A DNA stretch of 7,782 nt from an uncultured Lachnospiraceae bacterium (GCA_900554205.1 USGM01000128.1:1-7782); one strand, 5' to 3'. Shown: positions 1-5,005, numbered from the stretch's first letter. Translations and numbers: made by a program. Notes: generated from the sequence alone by a model not told the origin.

Positions 1-260
1 GCCTGATCTACGGCAGCGGAATGTTCGGCGGTTTCGGCGGCGGAGGAATGGGCGGCGGCCGTCCCGGCGGCTTCTCCGGCGGCGACGGACAGCAGGGAAA
101 TGAACCGCCCGAGGTGCCGACAGACGGCGAGAGACCGGAGATGCCAGACGGTATGAGTGAACCTCCTGAGATGCCGACAGACGGCGAGAGACCGGAACCG
201 CCTGAGGGAGCAGGAAACATGCCGGGCGGCGGATTCCCCGGCCGGCAAAACGATTCATAA
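1..260 (+). CDS. C-terminal tail of an unidentified protein, Gly-rich then Pro/Glu-rich (5' end missing)
   Basis: The frame is open from the left edge (first full codon at 3) to a TAA at 258-260, so only the last 85 residues are visible. They begin LIYGSGMFGGFGGGG and continue as a Gly/Met/Arg-rich stretch of about 30 residues. Next come two 19-residue repeats, EPPEVPTDGERPEMPDGMS and EPPEMPTDGERPEPPEGAG, and then a Gly-rich end finishing in GRQNDS. The composition is low-complexity and probably disordered; no catalytic motif or membrane segment is visible. Similar tails occur on clostridial secreted or envelope proteins, such as HlyD/MacA-type efflux adaptors, CotH-like proteins and some carbohydrate-binding proteins. 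The short LIYGS strand before the tail would suit an adaptor protein, but this is a guess. An internal ATG at 21 is in frame but has no ribosome site and is not a likely start. The gene is real by its repeat-preserving frame; its function cannot be told from here. Confidence 0.7.
   Translation, partial: LIYGSGMFGGFGGGGMGGGRPGGFSGGDGQQGNEPPEVPTDGERPEMPDGMSEPPEMPTDGERPEPPEGAGNMPGGGFPGRQNDS
102..215 (+). repeat. Two tandem 57-bp units coding a 19-residue Pro/Glu repeat
   Basis: Units at 102-158 and 159-215 encode EPPE[V/M]PTDGERPE followed by a variable end. A 25-bp core, 115-139 and 172-196, is identical in both copies. The period is a multiple of three, so copy-number change would keep the frame. 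This is a coding minisatellite inside the tail of the first gene. Confidence 0.8.
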
Positions 261-271
261 GAGGAAATTAT

Positions 272-290
272 AATAAATATAAAATTTATT
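272..290 (+). terminator. Weak A+T-only inverted repeat after the first gene (possible terminator)
   Basis: AATAAAT (272-278) pairs with ATTTATT (284-290) around a 5-nt loop, 12 nt after the upstream stop, and GATTTTACTT follows. An all-AU 7-bp stem is weak, and the T-rich tail is also part of the purA -35 region, so this may be chance in AT-rich DNA. No better terminator is visible before purA. Confidence 0.25.
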
Positions 291-293
291 GAT

Positions 294-322
294 TTTACTT
301 ATGAAAAGGCTTATAGTATAAT
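294..322 (+). promoter_or_regulatory. Sigma-A-type promoter for purA
   Basis: A -35 TTTACT (294-299, 4 of 6 to consensus) is separated by 17 bp from a perfect -10 TATAAT (317-322). It lies in the only strongly AT-rich stretch between the first gene and purA. Transcription should start near 329, giving a leader of about 80 nt before the purA start at 409. Confidence 0.7.
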
Positions 323-334
323 ATGAAAGAAATA

Positions 335-393
335 GCGGACGGGAAGTGATGCTTTTCGTCCGCCTGATTATGCATAGCCCGTCCTATGGCGGG
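335..393 (+). promoter_or_regulatory. Structured purA leader with mutually exclusive hairpins
   Basis: Segment 335-345 pairs with 353-363 (11 bp including two G-U pairs, loop 346-352). Segment 378-381 can pair with 390-393 just ahead of the ribosome site. As an alternative, 337-343 (GGACGGG) is perfectly complementary to 378-384 (CCCGTCC), and this would disrupt both hairpins. No U-tract follows either hairpin, so classical termination is unlikely; any control would more plausibly act on translation or RNA stability. I see no purine-riboswitch core or PurR-type CCGAAC box. The pairing is seen in the sequence; a regulatory role is inference. Confidence 0.45.
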
Positions 394-397
394 GAAT

Positions 398-402
398 GGA
401 GG
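398..402 (+). promoter_or_regulatory. purA ribosome binding site
   Basis: GGAGG lies 6 nt before ATG 409 and fixes that start over the in-frame GTG at 346. The upstream GTG has no usable ribosome site and would add 21 residues absent from PurA proteins. Confidence 0.85.
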
Positions 403-408
403 AAAAAT

Positions 409-1701
409 ATGGTTAAGGCAATCGTGGGAGCCAACTGGGGCGACGAGGGAAAAGGAAAGATCACTGACATGATGGCGCAGGAGGCGGACATTATCGTTCG
501 TTTTCAGGGCGGCGCCAACGCAGGACATACCATTGTGAACAATTATGGAAAGTTTGCGCTGCATACGCTTCCGTCCGGTGTTTTCTACGGTCATACGACA
601 AACGTGATCGGCAACGGCGTGGCGCTGAATATTCCGCTTCTGTTCAAGGAGATCCAGTCGATCGTTGACAGAAATGTTCCCGCGCCGAAGATCATGGTGT
701 CCAACAGGGCGCAGATCGTTATGCCTTACCATATTTTATTTGATCAGTACGAGGAGGAGAGACTGGGAGGAAAATCCTTCGGATCGACCAAGTCCGGTAT
801 CGCTCCCTTCTATTCCGATAAATATGCGAAGATCGGCTTCCAGGTAAGTGAGCTTTTCGACGAGGAGCTTCTGCAGGAGAAGGTAGAGCGCATCTGTGAG
901 ATGAAGAATGTGCTTCTGGAGCATCTGTATCACAAGCCGCTCATCGATCCCAAGGAGCTGTTAAATACCTTACATGAGTACAGGGATATGGTTGCACCCT
1001 ATGTGGCGGATGTCTCCAAGTTCCTTGACAGCGCACTGAAGGAAGGCAAGACAGTTCTGCTGGAGGGACAGCTGGGAACCCTGAAGGATCCCGATCACGG
1101 CATCTACCCGATGGTTACCTCTTCCTCCACGCTGGCGGCTTACGGCGCGATCGGTGCGGGACTTCCTCCTTATGAGATCAAGCAGATCGTGACGGTATGT
1201 AAGGCATATTCCTCCGCAGTAGGCGCAGGTGCGTTTGTGTCCGAGCTGTTCGGCGATGCGGCAGAAGAGTTAAGACACAGAGGCGGCGATGGCGGAGAGT
1301 ACGGGGCAACCACCGGACGTCCCAGACGTGTCGGCTGGTTTGACTGTGTGGCATCCAAGTACGGCTGCAGATTACAGGGAACCACGGATGTGGCGTTCAC
1401 GGTTCTGGATGTGCTGGGCTATCTGGATGAGATTCCGGTCTGCGTCGGCTATGATATTGACGGCGAGGTGACGACGGAGTTCCCCGTGACGGCGAAGCTG
1501 GAGAAGGCAAAGCCCGTTCTTAAGAGCCTGCCGGGCTGGAAGTGCGAGATCCGCGGCATCAGAAAGTATGAGGACTTACCGGAAAACTGCCGCAACTACA
1601 TTGAGTTTATCGAGAGCCAGATCGGATATCCGATCACAATGGTCAGCAACGGCCCCGGAAGAGACGACATTATCTATCGTGAGAGCGAATTAAAGAAATA
1701 A
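409..1701 (+). CDS. purA: Adenylosuccinate synthetase, divergent clostridial type
   Basis: PurA catalyses GTP-dependent joining of IMP and aspartate to adenylosuccinate, the first committed step to AMP, in the cytoplasm. The 430 residues match the family length. GDEGKGK (11-17) carries the catalytic Asp12, and QGGANAGHT (33-41) the catalytic His40. GNGV is at 68-71, DHGIYPMVTSSS at 229-240, GATTGRPRR (299-307) is the aspartate/GTP loop, VLDVLG 332-337 the guanine-contact region, and NGPGRDD is at 414-420. Compared with E. coli PurA as I recall it, several usually conserved positions differ: Arg143 and Arg147 appear as Lys141 and Gln145, Gln224 as Leu222 (EGQLGT instead of EGAQGT), and Lys331 as Val332. 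I believe this variant occurs across Lachnospiraceae, so it is probably a functional clade. Catalytic Asp12 argues against the phage PurZ type, where I recall this Asp replaced. It has its own promoter and leader, and a LysR gene follows closely. Confidence 0.95.
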   Translation: MVKAIVGANWGDEGKGKITDMMAQEADIIVRFQGGANAGHTIVNNYGKFALHTLPSGVFYGHTTNVIGNGVALNIPLLFKEIQSIVDRNVPAPKIMVSNRAQIVMPYHILFDQYEEERLGGKSFGSTKSGIAPFYSDKYAKIGFQVSELFDEELLQEKVERICEMKNVLLEHLYHKPLIDPKELLNTLHEYRDMVAPYVADVSKFLDSALKEGKTVLLEGQLGTLKDPDHGIYPMVTSSSTLAAYGAIGAGLPPYEIKQIVTVCKAYSSAVGAGAFVSELFGDAAEELRHRGGDGGEYGATTGRPRRVGWFDCVASKYGCRLQGTTDVAFTVLDVLGYLDEIPVCVGYDIDGEVTTEFPVTAKLEKAKPVLKSLPGWKCEIRGIRKYEDLPENCRNYIEFIESQIGYPITMVSNGPGRDDIIYRESELKK

Positions 1702-1713
1702 AATGTGAATTGC

Positions 1714-1717
1714 GGAG
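1714..1717 (+). promoter_or_regulatory. Ribosome binding site setting the LysR-type start at 1723
   Basis: GGAG is 5 nt before ATG 1723. An in-frame GTG at 1705 would begin 3 nt after the purA stop without a ribosome site and add six residues ahead of the family's usual N-terminus, so ATG 1723 is preferred. Confidence 0.7.
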
Positions 1718-1722
1718 AAAAT

Positions 1723-2607
1723 ATGACAGGTAATCTTGAGTATTTTAAAGTATTTTACTATACGGCAAAGAGCGGCAGCGTGACAGGGGCTGCCGCTCTG
1801 CTTTCTATTTCACAGCCTGCGGTGAGCCAGTCGCTGAGACAGCTGGAGAGAGGCCTCGGCGTTTCTCTCTTTTGCAGAGCCTCAAGGGGAATGAAGCTCA
1901 CGGCGGAGGGAGAGCTCTTGTACTCTTATGTGGCCAAGGGGTATGAGCAGATCGAGCTGGGGGTGGAGAAGGTGAAGCAGATGCGGAATCTGGAGCTGGG
2001 AGAGGTCAGGATCGGTGCAAGCGACATGACACTGCGGTTCTATCTGTTGCCGTTTCTCGAGAAATTCCACGAGAGCTATCCCGACATCAAGGTGATCGTC
2101 ACTAACGGTCCGACGCCGGAGACCTTGGAAACGTTAAAGAGCGGCAGGCTCGACTTCGGCGTTGTCAGCACGCCGTTTGAGAAGCTGCCGGAGATTGAAG
2201 TCAGCCCGGTGCGGGAGATCGAGGATGTCTTTGTCGCGGGGAGGCGTTTTATTTCTTATAAGAACAGGACGCTGGATTTTCAGGAGCTGGAGAAGCTGCC
2301 GATGATTGTTCTCGAGAAAAACACCAGCGCGAGAAATCATATGGACGAATATCTGGGGAAAAACGGAGTCGTCCTCCAACCGGAATTTGAGCTGGCAACC
2401 AGTGATATGATCGTGCAGTTTGCTCTGCGGAGCTTAGGGGTAGGATGCGTTGTGCATGATTTTGCAAGGGATGCGCTGGAATCGGGGCGGCTGTTCGAGC
2501 TGCGCTTTAACAAGCTGCTTCCGAAGAGAAGCTTTTGCGTCGTGAGAAACAACCGGACGCCTCTGTCCGCCGCTGCGGAAAAGCTGTTGAACATCATGGG
2601 AGTGTGA
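1723..2607 (+). CDS. LysR-family transcriptional regulator
   Basis: This 294-residue protein has the classic LysR layout and length. An N-terminal winged helix-turn-helix spans about 4-62, with the signature AAALLSISQPAVSQSLRQLE at 23-42 and a wing ending GMKLTAEGE (56-64). A linker helix lies at about 65-90, and a periplasmic-binding-protein-like effector domain at about 93-294 (GEVRIGASD near its start, GRLDFGVVS at 141-149, GVGCVVHDFA at 239-248). LysR proteins bind DNA as tetramers and respond to a small co-inducer; neither ligand nor target can be read from this sequence. The start lies 21 nt after the purA stop with no terminator or promoter between, so the gene is probably cotranscribed with purA. 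This is less common than the usual divergent LysR arrangement. The gene converges on the minus-strand small membrane gene, with 17 nt between the stop codons and no terminator in the gap. Confidence 0.93.
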   Translation: MTGNLEYFKVFYYTAKSGSVTGAAALLSISQPAVSQSLRQLERGLGVSLFCRASRGMKLTAEGELLYSYVAKGYEQIELGVEKVKQMRNLELGEVRIGASDMTLRFYLLPFLEKFHESYPDIKVIVTNGPTPETLETLKSGRLDFGVVSTPFEKLPEIEVSPVREIEDVFVAGRRFISYKNRTLDFQELEKLPMIVLEKNTSARNHMDEYLGKNGVVLQPEFELATSDMIVQFALRSLGVGCVVHDFARDALESGRLFELRFNKLLPKRSFCVVRNNRTPLSAAAEKLLNIMGV

Positions 2608-2624
2608 CCACAGGGAAAGAAATG

Positions 2625-2903
2625 TCAGGGCTTGTCCTCGTCGGTGTCCTTCCTGCCGCCGATGTCAAGATCGGCGATGGTATGTCTGTTTGTCAGTCTG
2701 CCGTAGAGCCAGATATAGATCCAGATGAGGAAGGGAATGGCAATTGTGGCGAACAGACACATTTTGAACAGGTTGCCGGAGGCAGAGGTGTCAAAAATAG
2801 CCACGATCAGGGTCACCAGATACATCAGAACCAGCAGGACGATGCCGATGATGGCAACGATCTGCTTAGAAGGTATTTTTTTTGAAGATTTGTTCTTGCT
2901 CAT
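2625..2903 (-). CDS. Small two-helix membrane protein of unknown function
   Basis: This 92-residue protein starts at the ATG complementary to 2901-2903 and ends with TGA at 2625-2627. The N-terminus is Lys/Ser-rich and positive (MSKNKSSKKIPSK). Two hydrophobic segments follow, at about 15-36 and 46-67, joined by a short loop (DTSASGN), and the C-terminal tail is charged (GGRKDTDEDKP). By the positive-inside rule both ends should be cytoplasmic. An AGGCGAGG sequence lies 8 nt before the start, and a near-consensus promoter stands just upstream, so the gene is well supported despite its size. A competing plus-strand frame covers the same DNA but has no promoter or ribosome site. I do not recognise a named family. 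Small proteins like this are common in Lachnospiraceae genomes; no function is assigned. Confidence 0.85.
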   Translation of the reverse strand: MSKNKSSKKIPSKQIVAIIGIVLLVLMYLVTLIVAIFDTSASGNLFKMCLFATIAIPFLIWIYIWLYGRLTNRHTIADLDIGGRKDTDEDKP

Positions 2904-2936
2904 GGGAAATGCCTCGCCTTCGTTGAACTTTTCCTT

Positions 2937-2965
2937 ATCATAGCATTACACAGCCGAAAAGTCAA
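2937..2965 (-). promoter_or_regulatory. Promoter for the small membrane protein gene
   Basis: Read on the minus strand, TTGACT (2965-2960) and TATGAT (2942-2937) are separated by exactly 17 bp, each matching the sigma-A consensus at 5 of 6. The start point would fall near 2930, giving a leader of about 27 nt before the ATG at 2903. Confidence 0.8.
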
Positions 2966-2966
2966 A

Positions 2967-3000
2967 GTCCCCGGACAAGGGGTGTCCCAAGTCCGGGGGC
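2967..3000. repeat. GC-rich inverted repeat in the divergent intergenic gap
   Basis: CCCCGGAC (2969-2976) pairs with GTCCGGGG (2991-2998), extendable by one G-T and one G-C pair at the base. A smaller GGG/CCC stem (2980-2982 with 2986-2988) lies inside the 14-nt loop. On neither strand does a clean T-run follow, so a standard terminator is not supported. It abuts the -35 of the minus-strand promoter and lies upstream of the plus-strand promoter, so it could be an insulator against read-through or a protein-binding site. The structure is clear; the role is not. Confidence 0.6.
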
Positions 3001-3081
3001 CTTATAAAAGGGGAGGATTGAAAATCAAAGGAGGGGGTTCCTTGACAAAATAAAGTATTGCCCGCGAAAAAGAATTTATAC

Positions 3082-3109
3082 ACAATTTTTTATTGTTTTT
3101 AGGGACAAT
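3082..3109. repeat. Alternating ACAAT / ATTGT / ACAAT half-sites over the SEC-C gene promoter
   Basis: ACAAT occurs at 3082-3086 (with one base before it, ACACAAT-like), its complement ATTGT at 3092-3096, and ACAAT again at 3105-3109. Two overlapping palindromes result, with 5-bp and 8-bp centres. They cover the proposed -35 and spacer. This is a possible operator, but five-base half-sites in AT-rich DNA can arise by chance and no regulator is identified. Confidence 0.3.
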
Positions 3110-3121
3110 CTGGTATATACT
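3093..3121 (+). promoter_or_regulatory. Likely promoter for the SEC-C protein gene
   Basis: A weak -35 TTGTTT (3093-3098) and a -10 TATACT (3116-3121) are 17 bp apart, with TG at 3111-3112 ahead of the overlapping TATATA that could act as an extended -10. The start would be near 3128, giving a leader of about 40 nt. A better-looking TTGACA at 3042-3047 has no -10 at a workable distance. Confidence 0.5.
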
Positions 3122-3153
3122 TATGAGCATGGTATTTAATTCCGAATAAGAAA

Positions 3154-3160
3154 AAGGTGG
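3154..3160 (+). promoter_or_regulatory. Ribosome binding site setting the SEC-C start at 3169
   Basis: AAGGTGG lies 8 nt before ATG 3169. The in-frame GTG at 3157 falls inside this site and is rejected as the start. Confidence 0.7.
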
Positions 3161-3168
3161 TATTTTTT

Positions 3169-3672
3169 ATGGCATTGTTAGATGAATGGAAGAAAGTAGC
3201 TTATGATGAGTCGGTTGGACAGGCTCAGCTGCAGAAAATATGGGGCTCCTATTTCCAGACAGAGAAGGACATTTACGCACAGCTTCTGAAGAATCCCGAC
3301 GAGGTTGTAAAGGGAACGGTGAGAGAGCTTGCCGACAGATTCAAGGTTCCGGTTCTTACCATGACAGGATTTCTTGACGGCATCAATGACAGCCTTGTTG
3401 AGAAGAACCCCATCGAGGAGATGGAGGAGGACACAGAGGTCAATCTCGGCTTCGACAAGGCGCTGCTCTATAAGAACATGGTGGCAGCAGAGGCTGACTG
3501 GCTGTATAATCTGGAAGAGTGGAACGATATTTTCGACGAGGAGACGAGAAAGGCTCTCTACAAGGAGCAGAAGTCTTCTACAACGATTGTAAAGGAAGCA
3601 AAGATATATCCCAATGATCCCTGTCCTTGCGGAAGCGGCAAAAAATATAAGAAGTGCTGCGGCAGAAAGTAA
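3169..3672 (+). CDS. SEC-C zinc-motif protein with helical N-terminal domain
   Basis: This is a 167-residue soluble protein. Residues 1-140 are charged and largely helical in character. The C-terminus, PNDPCPCGSGKKYKKCCGRK (148-167), is a complete SEC-C motif, with zinc ligands Cys152, Cys154 and Cys163 and a fourth position at Cys164. The same motif ends SecA, where it binds zinc and contacts SecB or ribosomes; it also occurs in many stand-alone proteins with no known role. The absence of any SecA motor sequence shows this is not SecA. Residues 79-92 are strongly acidic (EKNPIEEMEEDTEV). The gene is monocistronic by its own promoter region and a strong terminator directly after it. A role in protein binding, perhaps near ribosomes or the secretion apparatus, is inferred only from the motif. 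I recognise the arrangement as a conserved clostridial hypothetical protein but cannot name a gene. Confidence 0.9.
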   Translation: MALLDEWKKVAYDESVGQAQLQKIWGSYFQTEKDIYAQLLKNPDEVVKGTVRELADRFKVPVLTMTGFLDGINDSLVEKNPIEEMEEDTEVNLGFDKALLYKNMVAAEADWLYNLEEWNDIFDEETRKALYKEQKSSTTIVKEAKIYPNDPCPCGSGKKYKKCCGRK

Positions 3673-3688
3673 GCAGGAACCGGCTACA

Positions 3689-3724
3689 AGGACTCTTTTT
3701 GACAAAAGAGTCCTGTTTTGGTTT
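3689..3724 (+). terminator. Rho-independent terminator after the SEC-C gene
   Basis: An 11-bp perfect stem, AGGACTCTTTT (3689-3699) with AAAAGAGTCCT (3704-3714), encloses a TGAC tetraloop and is followed by GTTTTGGTTT. It lies 17 nt after the stop codon. The top of the stem and the loop spell TTGACA (3699-3704), which could double as a -35 for the next gene. Confidence 0.88.
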
Positions 3725-3733
3725 AGAAGGAGG
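3725..3733 (+). promoter_or_regulatory. Ribosome binding site setting the DUF308 start at 3742
   Basis: AGAAGGAGG is a near-perfect anti-16S match. It ends 8 nt before ATG 3742 but only 2 nt before the in-frame ATG at 3736, so 3742 is the better start. Confidence 0.8.
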
Positions 3734-3741
3734 TTATGCTC

Positions 3742-4359
3742 ATGAAGAATTTTTTTAAAGAGATGAAGTGGGATGCGCTGCTGACCGGAATACTTTATAT
3801 ACTGCTGGGGCTTGTAGCGCTGATTGTTCCGGAGACCATGCAGAAGGTGCTGGGCTATCTGCTCGGCGTGGTACTGATCGTGGCGGGCGCGGTATCCATG
3901 ATCAGCTATCTGCTCCTGGACGTACATCAGAGCTATTACCACAATGATTTCCTGCATGGACTGATCGGTATCGTGGCGGGCATTCTGGTACTGAATAAGA
4001 TAGAGTTTATCATTGCCGCAATTCCCTTTATGCTGGGCGTGCTCGTGCTGATCAGCGGCTGTGGAAAGCTCCAGAGCGTGATCGACATGAAGCGCATGGA
4101 ATACGGAAACTGGATTGTTATGCTGATTTTTGCATTGGTCAATGTCGCTCTCGGCATTCTGCTGATGTGCAATCCTTTTCAGTGGGGCGTTCTGCTGTTC
4201 AGGATTCTCGGACTCGGTCTCGTTTTCAGCGGTGTGACGGATTGTGCTGTGACGGTCTACCTTGCAGCAAAGATCAAGAGATATGTGCAGGAGATGAATG
4301 CGGTTGACAGCACCTACACGGAGATTACAGGCTCTGCGGATGAGAATGCGGACAACTGA
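3742..4359 (+). CDS. DUF308/HdeD-like six-helix membrane protein
   Basis: This is a 205-residue integral membrane protein. Hydrophobic segments lie at about 11-30, 36-58, 70-85, 88-107, 124-143 and 148-175. Each helix pair has the Gly-rich look of the HdeD/DUF308 family, for example LLGLVALIVP at 21-30, LGVVLIVAGAVSMI at 41-54 and ALGILLMCNP at 136-145, repeated three times along the protein. The C-terminal tail (about 178-205) is hydrophilic and acidic and probably cytoplasmic. In E. coli HdeD is linked to acid resistance, but for Firmicute members the role is unknown, and it should not be assumed here. The gene sits alone between a terminator upstream and the apt promoter downstream. A promoter using the TTGACA inside the upstream terminator loop is possible, but its -10 (TTTAGA, 3722-3727) is poor; read-through from the SEC-C gene is the alternative. 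Confidence 0.85.
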   Translation: MKNFFKEMKWDALLTGILYILLGLVALIVPETMQKVLGYLLGVVLIVAGAVSMISYLLLDVHQSYYHNDFLHGLIGIVAGILVLNKIEFIIAAIPFMLGVLVLISGCGKLQSVIDMKRMEYGNWIVMLIFALVNVALGILLMCNPFQWGVLLFRILGLGLVFSGVTDCAVTVYLAAKIKRYVQEMNAVDSTYTEITGSADENADN

Positions 4360-4373
4360 GAATGGAAAAACAG

Positions 4374-4394
4374 GGCTTTTTGACAAGAAGAGCC
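4374..4394 (+). repeat. Imperfect hairpin between the DUF308 gene and apt, overlapping the apt -35
   Basis: GGCTTTTT (4374-4381) pairs with GAAGAGCC (4387-4394) as RNA, with two G-U pairs, around the loop GACAA. It lies 14 nt after the DUF308 stop but has no T-run after it, so termination would be weak at best. It shares the 11-mer CTTTTTGACAA with the terminator at 3689-3724 and contains the apt -35. Confidence 0.45.
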
Positions 4395-4408
4395 GTAGCA
4401 TTTATAAT
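4380..4408 (+). promoter_or_regulatory. Perfect-consensus sigma-A promoter for apt-rel
   Basis: TTGACA (4380-4385) and TATAAT (4403-4408) are separated by exactly 17 bp, a 12-of-12 match to the consensus. Transcription should start near 4415, about 20 nt before the apt ATG, so the leader is too short to hold a riboswitch. This predicts strong expression of the operon unless a repressor acts. Confidence 0.9.
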
Positions 4409-4435
4409 AAAACACAAGAAAAGAGGATATAGGTT

Positions 4436-4960
4436 ATGAAAAAGCTGGAAGAATATGTAGTGAGCATACCTGATTTCCCAGAGAAGGGAATTATTTTCCG
4501 GGATGTGACAAGTGTATTGCAGGACGCGGACGGACTGCAGCTTGCAATCGACACCATGCAGGATAAGATCAAGGATCTTGATTATGATGTGGTCGTAGGG
4601 CCGGAATCCAGAGGGTTTATATTCGGAACACCGATCGCCTATAATAATAAAAAGCCCTTTGTCCTGATCCGCAAGGCAGGAAAGCTCCCGAGGGAGACCG
4701 TGTCTACCTCCTATGATCTGGAATATGGAAAGGCTACCATCGAGATGCACAAGGACAGCATCAAGCCCGGACAGAAGGTATTGATCGTGGACGATCTGAT
4801 CGCTACGGGCGGTACCACAGAGGCGATGATTAAGCTGATCGAGGAGCTCGGCGGCGTAGTTGTCGGCGTTGTGGTTCTGATCGAGCTGGCAGGTCTGAAG
4901 GGCAGAGAGAGACTGGCGGGCTACCGTCTGGAGTCTGCAATCTGTTATTCCGGTAAATAA
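4436..4960 (+). CDS. apt: Adenine phosphoribosyltransferase
   Basis: Apt converts adenine and PRPP to AMP and pyrophosphate, a cytoplasmic purine-salvage step. The 174 residues are the usual length for short bacterial Apt. The N-terminus has the family's IPDFPEKGIIFRDVTSVLQD (11-30). VVVGPESRGFIFG (52-64) forms the core loop, VLIRKAGKLPRE (76-87) the flexible lid loop, and VLIVDDLIATGGTTEA (115-130) the PRPP-binding loop with the paired acidic residues Asp119-Asp120. All expected residues are present. The start has an AGAGG ribosome site 9 nt upstream. The gene follows a perfect sigma-A promoter and precedes the (p)ppGpp enzyme by 45 nt with no terminator. This matches the apt-relA order known from Bacillus and clostridia, where recJ often lies upstream; here a DUF308 gene does instead. 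Confidence 0.97.
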   Translation: MKKLEEYVVSIPDFPEKGIIFRDVTSVLQDADGLQLAIDTMQDKIKDLDYDVVVGPESRGFIFGTPIAYNNKKPFVLIRKAGKLPRETVSTSYDLEYGKATIEMHKDSIKPGQKVLIVDDLIATGGTTEAMIKLIEELGGVVVGVVVLIELAGLKGRERLAGYRLESAICYSGK

Positions 4961-5005
4961 GTAAACATAAGAACGTATAGCAGACAATGAGAGCGTGGGA
5001 CAGCT

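Noticed and set aside
346..408. GTG start extending purA by 21 residues, or a separate leader peptide
   Set aside because: It lies in the loop of the leader hairpin, has no ribosome site, has no stop before purA, and adds residues not found in PurA.
329..408. Purine riboswitch, T-box or PurR box in the purA leader
   Set aside because: The leader lacks the paired-loop core of the purine riboswitch, the T-box sequence and any CCGAAC/GTTCGG motif.
2535..2885. Plus-strand frame of 116 codons covering the small membrane gene
   Set aside because: It begins inside the LysR gene without a ribosome site, is Asp/Gly/Gln-rich with no domain, and competes with a minus-strand frame that has a promoter, ribosome site and two clear membrane helices.
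3042..3047. Perfect TTGACA -35 upstream of the SEC-C gene
   Set aside because: No TATAAT-like sequence is present 15-19 bp downstream; the next TATACA is 29 bp away.
3010..3053. Possible 11-codon TTG-started peptide after GGGGAGGA
   Set aside because: The spacing to TTG is only 2 nt, the peptide (MKIKGGGSLTK) has no special content, and no promoter lies before it.
3178..4401. Long open frame (407 codons) on the minus strand across the SEC-C and DUF308 genes
   Set aside because: It lies antisense to two well-supported genes and a terminator, has a His/Gln/Cys/Leu-rich composition typical of a shadow frame, and has no ribosome site or promoter.
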